DNA of 16,677 nt from Lactobacillus amylolyticus DSM 11664 (GCF_000178475.1 NZ_ADNY01000051.1:1-16677), one strand, 5' to 3'. Shown: positions 7,384 through 16,677, numbered from the stretch's first letter. The notes: generated by a model not told the origin, from the sequence alone. Program-made: numbers and translations.

Positions 7384-9319
7384 CCAGGTATTTAACAGTT
7401 GGCGAACCAAATCTGCATATGAATTCAAATCCAGCCTTTCTTTTAGTTCATTAATTGCAATTTTTCTTAAATCGTCGACAATTAGGAAAATTCGATTTTG
7501 ATAAAAGTAATTTTTTCTCGATAAACATTCTTCTTGTTTGTCTGATAACGCTCACGCAAATTGATCTCATCAGCAAGTTCAGAAAGACGGGCATCCCCAT
7601 TGCCACGATTTGTATAATAGATCCGTTCGACTTCAGTGCCATTCTCAGTTCCGCTTTTGACGTAAAAACCACGCAAAGCCGGTTCTGCCAAACGCTTGGT
7701 TTTAAGATCAATGGCAAAGATTTCTTTTAAAGGCGAACTCAAAACAGGCTGCATCCATTCCGTTTTCTTAAGACTTTGCATGTGCTGTTCGAGTTTTTCC
7801 TTAATTGCTGCATCGGTAATCTGTTGCAGCTTGCCATGAGCTTCTAGCAACAATTCATCCAGCACGGTTTCCACAATGGTCGGCCGCTGCTGATCCGTAA
7901 AGACGTTTGAACCATCATAATGATTAAAGCCGTCTCCCGCTGCTTGAATGCCATTTTTTTCTGAATAATAAAGATGTTTGTTGGCACTTTTAGCATAAAA
8001 ATCACGGCCGCGGTAATCACTTTGAAATCAGTCTTTGCTAGCAATCGATCTAATTCAGTCTCCGACATTCCCTCAGGGAGGTTTAAATACAGAATTAATG
8101 AATTAACCGAATAGATATTAAATTCCTCTCTCCTGCAATTCTTCGACCAATTCAAGGATCTGCAATTGTACTGTCAAATACATCGCCAAGATATTGTTCG
8201 GCTGCTTTAGATGATTATCAAAACTGGTTTCGCCTGCTCCTTTTAATGCGTGCAGCAAACGATAGTCGGCTAAGATTTCTGGGGTATTTTTGCCATTTTT
8301 CTCAACATTGGCAATCATCTGCTTAACGAATTTAGCAGCATGAGCGTCAAAGACCTTCATTTTGAGCAAGGTCTTTTGAAAAAGCATGGGAGTTTCAACC
8401 TTGTAAATCTTTTTGCTATAATCCGTTCTCGCAAAAGCAGCCGCATTCTTCCAGTTCCTAGTTCTCTCATAAAGTGCTGGATTAACCGTAATGCCATGCA
8501 GACCATTTTCACTTGGGAGCAAAGCCAAAAAAGTCCCATCTGGATTTTGAAGCAATGGCGGCCGATAATTTTTCAAATCTTGATGAACATGCTTCAAACT
8601 GCCCACTTGCGTTAGATTAATGCCTTGATAACGACCGTAAAATTGCAGCAATTTCTGACCTCAATTGCTTTTCAAAGCAGGCAGATAAAACTGGGCAGAA
8701 GGCCGATCTTGAATGTGATGGTCGCGGTACAAAATTGCTTCGATTGTTTCTGCGATTGTTGGAAGCGTGTCGTTTCAAATAAAGTGGCCAAATTCAACAG
8801 CCTTTGCCTTAACTGCGTAATGCGCTTTGTCGCGGATTATTAAATAGGCAAGCCCATTTCAAGCCAGTAGCGTTCCAATCTGGTCAATTCGCCATGATCG
8901 ATTCGACCATCAAGCGTCCGAATATCCAAAAAATGAGGATTATGCTGCCAAGTTGATAGCATTTGCGTCTCATGCTTGCTCCATAAGCCAGGATATTTTT
9001 TCATTATGTTAAAAGGTGAATCCAGCGAAGTCAGCAATGCTCTTCTCATACTAAAAAGCTGCAACAGCTGCTCTTGTGTTTGCTCTCTGCGCTTTTGATC
9101 CAAAACCAGGATCGGCATTTCATAAAAACGACTGGCAAAATATAGATAGTCATGGCTTTGATCATTCATCAATTTTTAAATAAACGAAAAAAGCTCTTGG
9201 AAATCAGTCTGATGATGTTTGCCATAAGAGAAAAGATGAAAACGCGCTGGTTTGGTCAAGGACAAGTGACCGACTAAAAGTTAATTTTCATCTAAATAAA
9301 TTTGACCAAATAACTGCAT
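7369..9319 (-). pseudogene. Decayed gene of about 650 codons, family not recognised
   Basis: Reading from the ATG at 9319 (good ribosome site AAAGGAG eight bases away), one coding path crosses the stretch only by switching frames. In-frame stops lie at 9281-9283, 9176-9178, two adjacent TAAs at 8837-8842, and a TGA at 8661-8663. Frameshifts are needed near 8765-8775, 8120-8135, 8005-8030 and in an A6 run near 7508-7520. The path ends at a TAA at 7369. Remaining open pieces are 8840-9172, 8118-8651, about 8015-8155, 7515-8010 and 7369-7518. The rebuilt protein is soluble-looking: charged, rich in Tyr, Leu and Lys, with no clear membrane segment or signal peptide, and a C-terminus NRIFLIVDDLRKIAINELKE. 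Codon use along the path resembles its neighbours. I recognise no domain. The many lesions without large deletions suggest it has been inactive for some time. Confidence 0.85.
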
Positions 9320-9359
9320 CTTTTCATCTCCTTTAACTTTCTTGCGCATTTAATTGTAT

Positions 9360-9393
9360 AAAAAAAGCACTTTTCTTGTAAAAAGAAAAGTAC
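9360..9393 (-). terminator. Terminator after the YjeM-like permease gene
   Basis: On the minus strand, GTACTTTTCTT pairs with AAGAAAAGTGC (one G-U), loop TTTAC, followed by a run of seven Ts. It begins eight bases after the permease stop codon and separates that gene from the decayed gene. Confidence 0.88.
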
Positions 9394-9400
9394 TAATCAT

Positions 9401-10894
9401 TTAAAGCTGATTTTCCTTATGTTCACGTATTGTGTAGTAAAGATATGCAATCACACCAAAGGCTACTGGACCAATTGCAGTCCAGAAGGAAGTTTGGTAG
9501 TCACCGCGAAATAATGGCTCGATACAAGTGAAGATAATCCCAATTGCAACCACTAACCAAACAACGAGGGTAGTGGCCCAGACCTTTTTCTTGCCTTCAA
9601 TAAAGACAAATGGTCGATCCAAGTTCTTCTTTTCTTTAAAGAATGGATAAGCTGCAATCAAGAACAAGTATGGCGCAGATGAGGAAACATTCATCATATC
9701 CATTAAAATCGTGTAGAACTTGCCCGCTGCATTGCCACCAAATGAAATGAACAGGATGATAACTGAAACAATGACCGCTTGCAGCCACATTGAGCGCTCT
9801 GGCATATTATGCTTGTTAAGCTTTACCAATTTGCGTGGCAAAAGTCGATTATCACAGCCTTCAATGAATGACTTGATTGGTGAGTAAACCATCAAAAAAG
9901 CTGCTGAAATGCCGGACAAAACGTCAGCCCAACCGGCACAGTGTGAAAAGACTGAACCAATTGTAGCCGAAACCGAATTGGATAAACCCAGGCTGTGCCC
10001 CAGCACGATACCCAAATTATTGATCAGAATATATTCAACATTAGCCAAATCAACTTCTTTACCGCCAAGTTGTGCTTTCCAGTTGACCGCAACCCCACAC
10101 ATCAAGATGTTGAAGACGTAAAGAAAGGTCATGATAACCATGGCAATGATCAAGCCCTTGGGATAAGTTTTTTCAGGCTTGTCAACCGAATCAATGACAC
10201 CAGAAGTTGTTTCTAGACCGCCGTAAGCAAACAAGGCATAAACGATGAATGAAACAACTGCAATTGGCGACTGGAAAGCTGAGTTTGGTGAATGAACCAA
10301 ATTTTGTGCGGTTATTGGTTGAGCCAGATGTCCTTTATTAAGCAAAAAGACCAGCAATGAAACAACCGTAAAGCCGATGGCAATAGCCAAAGTAAAGAAG
10401 CCGCCGATGTTGGAAACTACTTTAATCTTGTCAATTCCTTTAGCCGCACAAAAAGTGACGATTACCAAGAAAACAACTTCAAGGATACCTAAGAGCTGTG
10501 TTGAATTCAGATTCAAGAAATTCCAGCTTTGAGTCGTATCATGACCCCAGACCGCGGTTGAAACAGATACTAAAAAGAATTGAGTTGAAGATACCAACCA
10601 GATAACCCAAGCTGCCAGCCAAATAAAAGTACCGACAAAGGCAACTTTTTCATTAGTTGAACCTTCAAGCCAAGAATAAATACCGCCTTTGATGCCCTTA
10701 AAACTTGCCCCATATTCAGCGAAAATCAGAGCTGAAGGCAAGAAGAACAAAATCGCCGTCACGACGTACCAAATGATACTTGCGTACCCCATCTGATAGA
10801 AGGCACTGATGGAGTTTGAAAAGCCAAAAATGGCAGAAAAAATCATCAGGACTAAACTGCCTAGTTTAATCTTGGTCGAATTACTATTATCCAT
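9401..10894 (-). CDS. yjeM: APC-family amino-acid permease, YjeM-like
   Basis: A 497-residue inner-membrane transporter with about 12 hydrophobic segments. It matches E. coli YjeM (about 500 residues) along its length as I remember it: LMIFSAIFGFSNSISAFYQMGY (about 17-38), GGIYSWL, GTFIWLAAWVIW, FAYGGLE(T/A) near 225, NPYLFL-type and DRPFV near 435. YjeM belongs to the glutamate/GABA-antiporter-like branch of the amino acid-polyamine-organocation superfamily, but its substrate is not firmly known, so none is assigned. No clear ribosome site precedes the ATG. It has its own promoter at 10934-10962 and terminator at 9360-9393, so it is separate from the lepA-srtA-recJ-apt operon upstream. The gene next downstream is the decayed one. 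Confidence 0.88.
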   Translation of the reverse strand: MDNSNSTKIKLGSLVLMIFSAIFGFSNSISAFYQMGYASIIWYVVTAILFFLPSALIFAEYGASFKGIKGGIYSWLEGSTNEKVAFVGTFIWLAAWVIWLVSSTQFFLVSVSTAVWGHDTTQSWNFLNLNSTQLLGILEVVFLVIVTFCAAKGIDKIKVVSNIGGFFTLAIAIGFTVVSLLVFLLNKGHLAQPITAQNLVHSPNSAFQSPIAVVSFIVYALFAYGGLETTSGVIDSVDKPEKTYPKGLIIAMVIMTFLYVFNILMCGVAVNWKAQLGGKEVDLANVEYILINNLGIVLGHSLGLSNSVSATIGSVFSHCAGWADVLSGISAAFLMVYSPIKSFIEGCDNRLLPRKLVKLNKHNMPERSMWLQAVIVSVIILFISFGGNAAGKFYTILMDMMNVSSSAPYLFLIAAYPFFKEKKNLDRPFVFIEGKKKVWATTLVVWLVVAIGIIFTCIEPLFRGDYQTSFWTAIGPVAFGVIAYLYYTIREHKENQL

Positions 10895-10933
10895 AAACTA
10901 CTAAAAATCGCTCTTTCATAATCAAACATTCCT

Positions 10934-10962
10934 ATTATGCACTTTTCTAGCAGAGAACTCAA
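10934..10962 (-). promoter_or_regulatory. Probable promoter of the YjeM-like permease gene
   Basis: On the minus strand, -35 TTGAGT (10957-10962), 17-bp spacer, -10 CATAAT (10934-10939). The leader would be about 33 nt. Confidence 0.6.
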
Positions 10963-10971
10963 AGAGAGACT

Positions 10972-11014
10972 TGAAAAAGAAAAAGCATTAAGCTGCATTC
11001 CTGCAACCTAATGC
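10972..11014 (-). terminator. Terminator of the lepA-srtA-recJ-apt operon
   Basis: On the minus strand, an uninterrupted 13-bp stem with two G-U pairs (arms 11002-11014 and 10985-10997), loop GGAA, then TTTTTCTTTTTC. It lies just downstream of the apt stop codon. Confidence 0.92.
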
Positions 11015-11034
11015 CTTCGTTTTAAACTTTTTAA

Positions 11035-11562
11035 TTATGAGCCATGATATTGAACAAGTGAGTAAATATTAGTATCTGGGAACTTTTCGCGACCCTTTAA
11101 ATCAACCAATTCAATGTAGAAAGCAGCTCCCACAACTTTACCGCCAAGGTTTTCGACCAATTCCTTAGTAGCATGCAAGGTACCAGCAGTAGCCATTAAG
11201 TCATCGCAGATAACTACTTTTTGACCTGGTTTAATTGCATCCTTGTGCATTTCCAAAACATTTGAACCGTATTCCAAATCATAAGAAGCACTTTCAGTTT
11301 CTCTTGGCAACTTGTGCGGCTTACGTGCAGGCACAAAGCCAATTCCCAATTCAGTGGCTACAGGACAACCAACGATGAATCCTCTAGCTTCTGGGCCAAC
11401 AATGACATCAGCACCACGTTTCTTTGCGTATTCAGCAAGCTCATGAGTTGCAGCGCGATATAATTTGCCGTCTTGCAAGATAGGCGTAATATCGCGGAAA
11501 ATAATGCCCTTGTTTGGAAAATCAGGAATATTTGCAATATATTTACTAAAATCAACTGCCAT
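11035..11562 (-). CDS. apt: Adenine phosphoribosyltransferase
   Basis: A 175-residue cytosolic purine-salvage enzyme that makes AMP from adenine and PRPP. The PRPP-binding motif [13 protein letters not shown] (residues 116-128) is clear; its ATAGT replaces the more common ATGGT. The N-terminal [16 protein letters not shown] and GPEARGF (57-63) are typical of Apt. The ATG has a GGAGG ribosome site ten bases upstream (plus-strand 11573-11577). It is the last gene of the leftward operon, 100 bases after recJ, followed by a strong terminator. The gap holds no terminator but contains a small inverted repeat (GTGTTT 11588-11593, AAACAC 11600-11605), so a local promoter or control site is possible. 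Confidence 0.97.
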   Translation of the reverse strand: MAVDFSKYIANIPDFPNKGIIFRDITPILQDGKLYRAATHELAEYAKKRGADVIVGPEARGFIVGCPVATELGIGFVPARKPHKLPRETESASYDLEYGSNVLEMHKDAIKPGQKVVICDDLMATAGTLHATKELVENLGGKVVGAAFYIELVDLKGREKFPDTNIYSLVQYHGS

Positions 11563-11662
11563 AGAAGAAAAACCTCCAAAAATCCGTGTGTTTGGCTATA
11601 AACACTTTTGACCTTTACATTTTACCAAACATCGGCTAATAAAGCATTAAAAACTAAACAAT

Positions 11663-13933
11663 TTATTTCATGAAATTCTTAATATACGTAATTAATTGCT
11701 GACTAGGCATATTGCGCAACTGTTGTACGAAATCAATTTGCGATTTTGTCGCCATCAAATACTTTGAAGTGGAAAGCGGCTTTTTCTCAGGGGTGCTCGT
11801 CCCTACAAGTCGACCCTGATCCAAACTTACAAATCCTAATTCAAAGAATACCCGCAAAATAAACAGTACGCTGTCATAATCCAGACCAAGAAACGGCGCT
11901 ACTGAACGATAATCCTCCAGTTTCAGGCTTGGATGGGCATAAATATACTTAAGAACTTTAGCAAAATAGCCTTTGTTGGGCAAATTTTCGACTGGCAATT
12001 GATCAAGCAGGAAGCGCAAATACAACTGCTGATAATTATTGGCTAAAGCCTGATTTAACTCCGCTTGACTGTGCGGGGTATCAAGTAAAACCGCTACCTC
12101 GCCATCAGTTTGATAGTCTTTAACCAAACTAATCTTATTTGGTTGGATGCCTAAACTATTTTGAGCGTAATTGACGTTTTTCTCATCAAAGAGCAAATAC
12201 CGATCGGCAAAGCCCATGACATAATTTTCCGTTCTAAGATCAATTACAGGCGCTGGCACCGCCAATTTTGGCGAAGCGAACTGAATTCCTTCCATGATTC
12301 CCTGCAATTGCACGCGATTGCGGTAAGTATTGACTGCAAGTTGGAAAAAGACTTCCGAAATAAATGGCAAGAGATTATTATTCAAAAATTCCTTGTTGAA
12401 ACCAACGATGTCTAGCTTGCCGCCACCCTTTTCAGCGGTAAACTTAACGTGATTTTTCTCCTTGCCCATCTTGAAGAAATGAGTAATCTGTGGCGAATCA
12501 ATACTAAAAATAGGATTGGGATCGCCTGTGCCAAATGGCCCCACTTGATTTATTTCAGCCATTGTTTGAGGTGTCAAATTCTTTAATGGCAGTTCAAAGT
12601 CATAGTATTTTTCTTCCAAAGTGCCTTCAACGTGAAAGTCCTTTTCGAATTTATCCCGAAGCAGATTTATTTTATTTTCCGTTAAAGAAAGACCACAGGC
12701 AAAATCATGCCCGCCAAATTTCGTCAATAATGAATCTTTTAATGGATTTAACGCATCAAAGAGATTAAAGCCAGGAATAGAACGGCCAGATCCCTTGATT
12801 TCGCCGGCTTTATTTTTAGTCAAAACAATGGTTGGCTTATGAGTTTTTTCAACGATCTTGTTTGCTACTAAACCAAGTACGCCTTCATGAAATTCAGGAT
12901 CATATAAAACCAGCGTATTCTGCTTTTGCCAACTGTTTTCCTTAATCTGGCTCATGCAGCGGTGATAAACTTCCGCGGTTAATTCCTTGCGCTCATCATT
13001 CAGCTCTTCAACCTTGTCAGCTAGCTTTTTTGCCTCGGCCTCATCATCACTTAGCAAAAGTTCAACCGCCATATTGGCATTGGCTAAACGGCCGACGGCA
13101 TTCAGACGCGGAGCAATATTGAAGCCAACATCGGTTTCGTTAATACTGCCCATAGTCAAACCAGCATTTTTAATTAAAGCCCTTAAGCCCGGACGCTCGG
13201 TTTGGTTCAGCATTTCTAACCCGCGCTTGACGATGACATGTCCTTCACCCGTCACTTTAACCATGTCACCAATGGTTCCAATCATTACTAAATCAAGCAA
13301 TTCCGGCATTGGATCTTCCATCAGCTTGCGGCAGATGGTATAAGCAACACCAGCACCGCAGTAGTCATCAAAGGGATACTTTTGTCCGGGATAATTGCAA
13401 TGAACCAGAGCATAAGGTTTGGGCACATTTTCTTGAAAAGTATGGTGATCAGTTAAAATGACATCAACGTCATGCTGTTGAGCATATTGGACCTCATCTA
13501 CCCCGGTAACGCCGTTATCGACTGTAATGATCAACTTAGTACCATCAGCAACAATATCATGATAGCGTTCCATATTCGGTCCATAGCCATCTTTAAAGCG
13601 GTCGGGAATAAAATAGTGCACATCGGCTCCTAAAATCCCCAAGGCATCCGTCATAATGGTCGTCGCCGTAATGCCATCGGCATCATAATCGCCATAAATC
13701 GTGATTTTTTCGCCATTATCAATTGCTTGATTAATGCGGTCAACAGCTTTGTCCATGTCATGCATTAAAGAAGGATCAGCCAGGTCATTTTCTGTAGCGT
13801 TAAACCAAAAGTTCAGTTTGTCATCCGTATTTATTTTCCGCAAAGAAAACAACTTAGCCGCAATCGGACTAAGTTGATATTTCTCAATTAAATCTGAATC
13901 AAGCGCTTCGGCTTGTCGTTTATTCCATTTCAT
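11663..13933 (-). CDS. recJ: Single-stranded-DNA-specific exonuclease RecJ
   Basis: A 756-residue DHH-family 5'-3' exonuclease used in recombination and base-excision or mismatch repair. The metal-binding motifs are intact: DYDADG (82-87), DNG (139-141), TDHH (161-164) and GAG (193-195), then NIAPRLNAVGR near 270 and the DHHA1 region with GSGRSIPGFNLFDAL and FGGHDFACGLSL. The C-terminal part matches the Gram-positive RecJ extension in length (B. subtilis RecJ is about 786 residues). Its ATG overlaps the srtA stop by one base (TAATG), so translation is probably coupled. A weak AAAGGTG lies 14 bases upstream within srtA. Confidence 0.96.
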   Translation of the reverse strand: MKWNKRQAEALDSDLIEKYQLSPIAAKLFSLRKINTDDKLNFWFNATENDLADPSLMHDMDKAVDRINQAIDNGEKITIYGDYDADGITATTIMTDALGILGADVHYFIPDRFKDGYGPNMERYHDIVADGTKLIITVDNGVTGVDEVQYAQQHDVDVILTDHHTFQENVPKPYALVHCNYPGQKYPFDDYCGAGVAYTICRKLMEDPMPELLDLVMIGTIGDMVKVTGEGHVIVKRGLEMLNQTERPGLRALIKNAGLTMGSINETDVGFNIAPRLNAVGRLANANMAVELLLSDDEAEAKKLADKVEELNDERKELTAEVYHRCMSQIKENSWQKQNTLVLYDPEFHEGVLGLVANKIVEKTHKPTIVLTKNKAGEIKGSGRSIPGFNLFDALNPLKDSLLTKFGGHDFACGLSLTENKINLLRDKFEKDFHVEGTLEEKYYDFELPLKNLTPQTMAEINQVGPFGTGDPNPIFSIDSPQITHFFKMGKEKNHVKFTAEKGGGKLDIVGFNKEFLNNNLLPFISEVFFQLAVNTYRNRVQLQGIMEGIQFASPKLAVPAPVIDLRTENYVMGFADRYLLFDEKNVNYAQNSLGIQPNKISLVKDYQTDGEVAVLLDTPHSQAELNQALANNYQQLYLRFLLDQLPVENLPNKGYFAKVLKYIYAHPSLKLEDYRSVAPFLGLDYDSVLFILRVFFELGFVSLDQGRLVGTSTPEKKPLSTSKYLMATKSQIDFVQQLRNMPSQQLITYIKNFMK

Positions 13934-14622
13934 TATTTTAAGTTAAACACCTTTAGATTACTCTTGCTTGCTGTTTCTGTTTTCACTAAACTGCCGCGAA
14001 CTGCCCAACGGTTAACGCCACCATCAGCACAGGTGATCAAAGTGACAATTGCTTTCTTAGTGTTATTAACCAAATAGACAGCATACGGATTTACCTTTTT
14101 CTTCATGTAAATCTTGTACACATAAACCTTTTTCATATTGGTTAAATATACAAGTTCACCCTTTTTGACATCTTCAAGCGGTGAAAAGAGAATCCCCTTT
14201 GCGGTCATATAGTGACCAGCAAGCGGATAATTCCCTTTACCCATAACTTGATCGGCTCGCATGGTTCCGCCACCGGTGGTCATTGCCGCGTCAGACATTC
14301 CCAAGCAAATGGGAAGATGCATGTTAACATCAGGAATTGCAAGAGCACCAATAACATGGGCACCGCTTTTTGCGCTTGATTTTACTACCTGGCCAAAGCT
14401 GACTTCTTTAACCCTTTTGAAATCAAACATGCCCTTCTTTTTTTCATTTTGAGCAACTTTTTCGCTAGTTAACGAAATCATTGCCTTGTTTTGATTTTGG
14501 CTGATCATGACATTGCGGATTTGTTTATTAAAAATTAAAACCAAATCAACCAGCAGCAAGATGATCGCAATCACTCGCGTAACAATGACTCTAACATTGC
14601 GTTTTTTCTTTTTATCTGCCAT
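13933..14622 (-). CDS. srtA: Class A (housekeeping) sortase
   Basis: A 229-residue membrane transpeptidase that cuts LPxTG-type signals and joins surface proteins to the cell wall. It has a basic N-terminus (MADKKKKRNVR), one membrane helix (about 12-31), then the sortase barrel. The active site is complete: His137 in LAGHYMT, Cys198 in TLITCAD, and Arg205, aligned with the Arg of class A enzymes. It starts two bases after the lepA stop, with only AAAGAAAAG as a possible ribosome site, and its stop overlaps the recJ start, so its translation looks coupled to lepA. As a single sortase gene among housekeeping genes with no pilin or substrate beside it, it is likely the general anchoring enzyme. 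Confidence 0.95.
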   Translation of the reverse strand: MADKKKKRNVRVIVTRVIAIILLLVDLVLIFNKQIRNVMISQNQNKAMISLTSEKVAQNEKKKGMFDFKRVKEVSFGQVVKSSAKSGAHVIGALAIPDVNMHLPICLGMSDAAMTTGGGTMRADQVMGKGNYPLAGHYMTAKGILFSPLEDVKKGELVYLTNMKKVYVYKIYMKKKVNPYAVYLVNNTKKAIVTLITCADGGVNRWAVRGSLVKTETASKSNLKVFNLK

Positions 14623-14624
14623 GT

Positions 14625-16463
14625 TTACTTTTCTTTGATATCATCGTCATTCATCTTCAGGACTGCCATGAAGGCATCTTGCGGTACCTCTACTTTACCT
14701 ACAGCCTTCATTCTCTTCTTACCACGCTTCTGCTTTTCTAGCAGCTTAGCACGTCTATCTGGGTCACCGGTGTGAATCTTCCAGGTAACGTCCTTACGGT
14801 ATGGCTTAATCGTAGCACGTGAAATAATCTTAGCACCGATCGCACCTTGAATATCGACTTCAAAGTTTTGTCTTGGGATTAATTTCTTAAGCATTGAAGT
14901 CATTTGCCGTGCACGATCTTGAGCCTCTGATCTGTGAGCAATAAAGCTAAGGGCATCAATTGGCTCTTTATTAAGTAAAATATCAATCTTAACCAGGTCA
15001 GTTGAACGGTAGCCCGTAATTTCGTAATCAAGTGAAGCATAGCCTTTAGTAGATGACTTTAAATCGTCAAAGAAGTCAAAAATGATTTCGGCTAATGGCA
15101 TGTTGTAGATGACATTGACTCTGTACTTGTCAAGATAATCCATGGTGACAAATTCGCCACGTTTTCTTTGGCAAAGTTCCATGACTGGACCAACAAAGTC
15201 GTTTGGTACCATGATTTCAGCCTTAACATAAGGTTCTTGCACTTCTTTGTATTCACCAGCATCTGGCAAATCTGATGGGTTATCAATAACCTTGGTTGAA
15301 CCATCATTCATAATTGCATGATAATCAACTGATGGTGCGGTCATGATCAGATCTAAGTCGAACTCTTGTTCTAATCGTTCCTGAATAACGTCCATGTGTA
15401 ACAGACCTAAGAATCCGCAACGAAAACCAAAGCCTAAAGCCGTAGAAGTTTCAGGCTCAAATTCGAGCGCTGCATCATTTAACTGCAGCTTTTGCAGAGC
15501 TTCTTTTAAATCTTCATAGTCACGGTTATCTACTGGATACATACCAGAATAAACCATTGGTGGAATTTGCCGGTAGCCCGGAAGTGGTTCTGCAGTAGGA
15601 TTATCCGCTTGAGTGATAGTATCACCCACACGAGTTTCACGAACCGATTTAATATTGGCAGTAATGTAGCCTACATCCCCAGCAATCAAAATGTCTTTTT
15701 TAATAGGATGTGGACTTAAAACACCAACTTCGGTAACTTCGTATTCCTTGCCTGTATTCATAATCTGAATCTTGTCACCAGGCTTGACCGCACCATCTTC
15801 GATTTTGACTGACATGACAACGCCGCGATAGTCATCGTATTTAGAGTCAAAAATCAAGGCCTTAAGCGGTGCAGTAATATCACCAGATGGAGCTGGAATA
15901 TCTTTTACTACTTTTTCAAGCATGTCCTTGATGCCTTGTCCGGTTTTACCAGAGACTTCAGCAGCTTCTGAAGCATCCAGACCGAGCATCTCTTGGATTT
16001 CTTCCTTAGTCTTAGGAATGTCAGCAGAAGGCAAATCGATTTTATTGATTACAGGTAAAATGGCTAAATCATCATCGATAGCTAAATAAGTGTTGGCCAA
16101 AGTCTGAGCTTGCACACCCTGTGAAGCATCAACGACCATTAATGCCCCTTCACAGGCAGCCAAAGAACGTGAGACTTCATAAGAAAAGTCCACGTGCCCT
16201 GGTGTATCGATCAGGTGGAAAATGTAGTCTTCGTCATCTTCAGCATGGTACTTGACTTCAACTGAGTTCATTTTAATAGTAATACCGCGTTGACGTTCAA
16301 GCGGCATATCATCCAGCATCTGATTCTTGAGTTGTCTTTCACTTACTGTATCTGTTAATTCAAGAATTCTATCGGCAATTGTAGACTTACCGTGGTCAAT
16401 ATGAGCTACAATTGCGAAATTTCGAATATGTTTTTGGTAGTCTTTTAATTTTTCTAAATCCAT
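14625..16463 (-). CDS. lepA: Elongation factor 4 (LepA), ribosome back-translocating GTPase
   Basis: A 612-residue translational GTPase, the usual length. GTP-binding motifs are AHIDHGKST (20-28), RGITI in switch I (59-63), DTPGH (86-90) and NKID (140-143). The domains that follow resemble EF-G II, III and V, and the C-terminus is LepA-specific. It remobilises stalled ribosomes and affects ribosome assembly and growth under ionic stress. The ATG has an AAGGGTGA ribosome site about ten bases upstream. It is the first gene of the operon with srtA, recJ and apt. In many lactobacilli lepA follows dnaJ; that gene is not visible here, but a terminator at 16603-16632 fits its end. Confidence 0.98.
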   Translation of the reverse strand: MDLEKLKDYQKHIRNFAIVAHIDHGKSTIADRILELTDTVSERQLKNQMLDDMPLERQRGITIKMNSVEVKYHAEDDEDYIFHLIDTPGHVDFSYEVSRSLAACEGALMVVDASQGVQAQTLANTYLAIDDDLAILPVINKIDLPSADIPKTKEEIQEMLGLDASEAAEVSGKTGQGIKDMLEKVVKDIPAPSGDITAPLKALIFDSKYDDYRGVVMSVKIEDGAVKPGDKIQIMNTGKEYEVTEVGVLSPHPIKKDILIAGDVGYITANIKSVRETRVGDTITQADNPTAEPLPGYRQIPPMVYSGMYPVDNRDYEDLKEALQKLQLNDAALEFEPETSTALGFGFRCGFLGLLHMDVIQERLEQEFDLDLIMTAPSVDYHAIMNDGSTKVIDNPSDLPDAGEYKEVQEPYVKAEIMVPNDFVGPVMELCQRKRGEFVTMDYLDKYRVNVIYNMPLAEIIFDFFDDLKSSTKGYASLDYEITGYRSTDLVKIDILLNKEPIDALSFIAHRSEAQDRARQMTSMLKKLIPRQNFEVDIQGAIGAKIISRATIKPYRKDVTWKIHTGDPDRRAKLLEKQKRGKKRMKAVGKVEVPQDAFMAVLKMNDDDIKEK

Positions 16464-16493
16464 AAAACGTGTTCACCCTTTACTATCTTACTT

Positions 16494-16522
16494 ATTATAG
16501 CAAAGCTAGCAGTGTAGATAAA
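16494..16522 (-). promoter_or_regulatory. Promoter of the lepA-srtA-recJ-apt operon
   Basis: On the minus strand, a perfect -10 TATAAT (16494-16499) preceded by an extended TGC (16500-16502), and a -35 of TTTATC (16517-16522) 17 bp away. The leader would be about 25 nt. Confidence 0.75.
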
Positions 16523-16555
16523 ACTTCTGCATCAAAAAATGGCTCTATAATTTTT

Positions 16556-16600
16556 CCTGTTGATGACTTATCTATATGATAAGCTGTTAACAGGTTTTTT
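16556..16600 (+). terminator. Plus-strand terminator-like hairpin in the lepA upstream region
   Basis: Outer stem CCTGTT (16556-16561) / AACAGG (16589-16594), a symmetric five-by-five internal loop, inner stem CTTATC (16567-16572) / GATAAG (16578-16583), loop TATAT, followed by six Ts on the plus strand only. No plus-strand gene lies to its left for about nine kilobases, so its role is unclear; it could stop antisense transcription. Confidence 0.55.
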
Positions 16601-16602
16601 AT

Positions 16603-16632
16603 TGCATTAAAAAAGGAGGACATAGTCCTCTT
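16603..16632 (-). terminator. Terminator of the gene upstream of lepA (outside the window)
   Basis: On the minus strand, GAGGAC and GTCCTC (16625-16630 and 16616-16621) pair around a three-base loop and are followed by CC and a T run. A short but perfect 6-bp stem. The gene it serves lies beyond the window edge; bases 16633-16677 show no coding sequence I can identify. Confidence 0.65.
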
Positions 16633-16677
16633 CAATAAAAAATCTATTCCACTAAACATTTTATAAATAAAGGTGAT

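Noticed and set aside
8340..8843. Plus-strand open frames opposite the decayed gene (8340-8615, 8625-8843)
   Set aside because: No ribosome sites or recognisable protein content; they mirror the minus-strand coding path.
7369..9319. Several separate small genes, or programmed frameshifting
   Set aside because: The pieces join into one continuous protein path, but five stops and four shifts are too many for programmed recoding, and the inner pieces lack ribosome sites.
16464..16602. CIRCE heat-shock element upstream of lepA
   Set aside because: No TTAGCACTC / GAGTGCTAA pair is present; the hairpin there has an unrelated sequence.

Overview
The window looks like core chromosome of a low-GC lactic acid bacterium. 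The best fit is the Lactobacillus acidophilus / helveticus / crispatus group. The enolase has the divergent form I remember from that group, the intergenic DNA is AT-rich, and lepA, srtA, recJ and apt sit in one tight operon. No rRNA, tRNA, insertion sequence or CRISPR array was found. The species is inferred from memory of protein sequences, not from a search.

Layout, left to right. A DegV-family fatty-acid-binding protein gene (26-862, minus) diverges from the enolase gene eno (1143-2429, plus). Between them lie three perfect tandem 21-bp repeats, each carrying a TATAAT on the minus strand. They are followed by a cre-like palindrome, a strong eno promoter and a structured eno leader. A two-way terminator separates eno from a convergent LysR-type regulator gene (2492-3337, minus). 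The regulator diverges from a P-type cation ATPase gene (3462-5738, plus), which is followed by a cardiolipin synthase gene (5840-7324, plus).

Between 7369 and 9319 (minus) lies the relic of a roughly 650-codon gene. It has five in-frame stops and at least four frameshifts but keeps its ribosome binding site. I rebuilt it frame by frame and do not recognise the family. Next come a YjeM-like amino-acid permease gene (9401-10894, minus) and the operon lepA-srtA-recJ-apt. That operon reads leftward from a promoter at 16494-16522 to a terminator at 10972-11014. The right end holds a terminator for a gene outside the window (dnaJ is likely from known gene order, but unseen).

The genes are mostly housekeeping: glycolysis (eno), membrane lipid (cls, the DegV protein), ion transport (the ATPase and its probable LysR regulator), translation (lepA), surface anchoring (srtA), DNA repair (recJ), purine salvage (apt) and amino-acid transport. 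I found no clear new multi-gene system. The items most worth a second look are the eno leader RNA, the triple promoter-like repeat, the unrecognised decayed gene, and an ATPase of proton-pump type that lacks the membrane aspartate used by true proton pumps.
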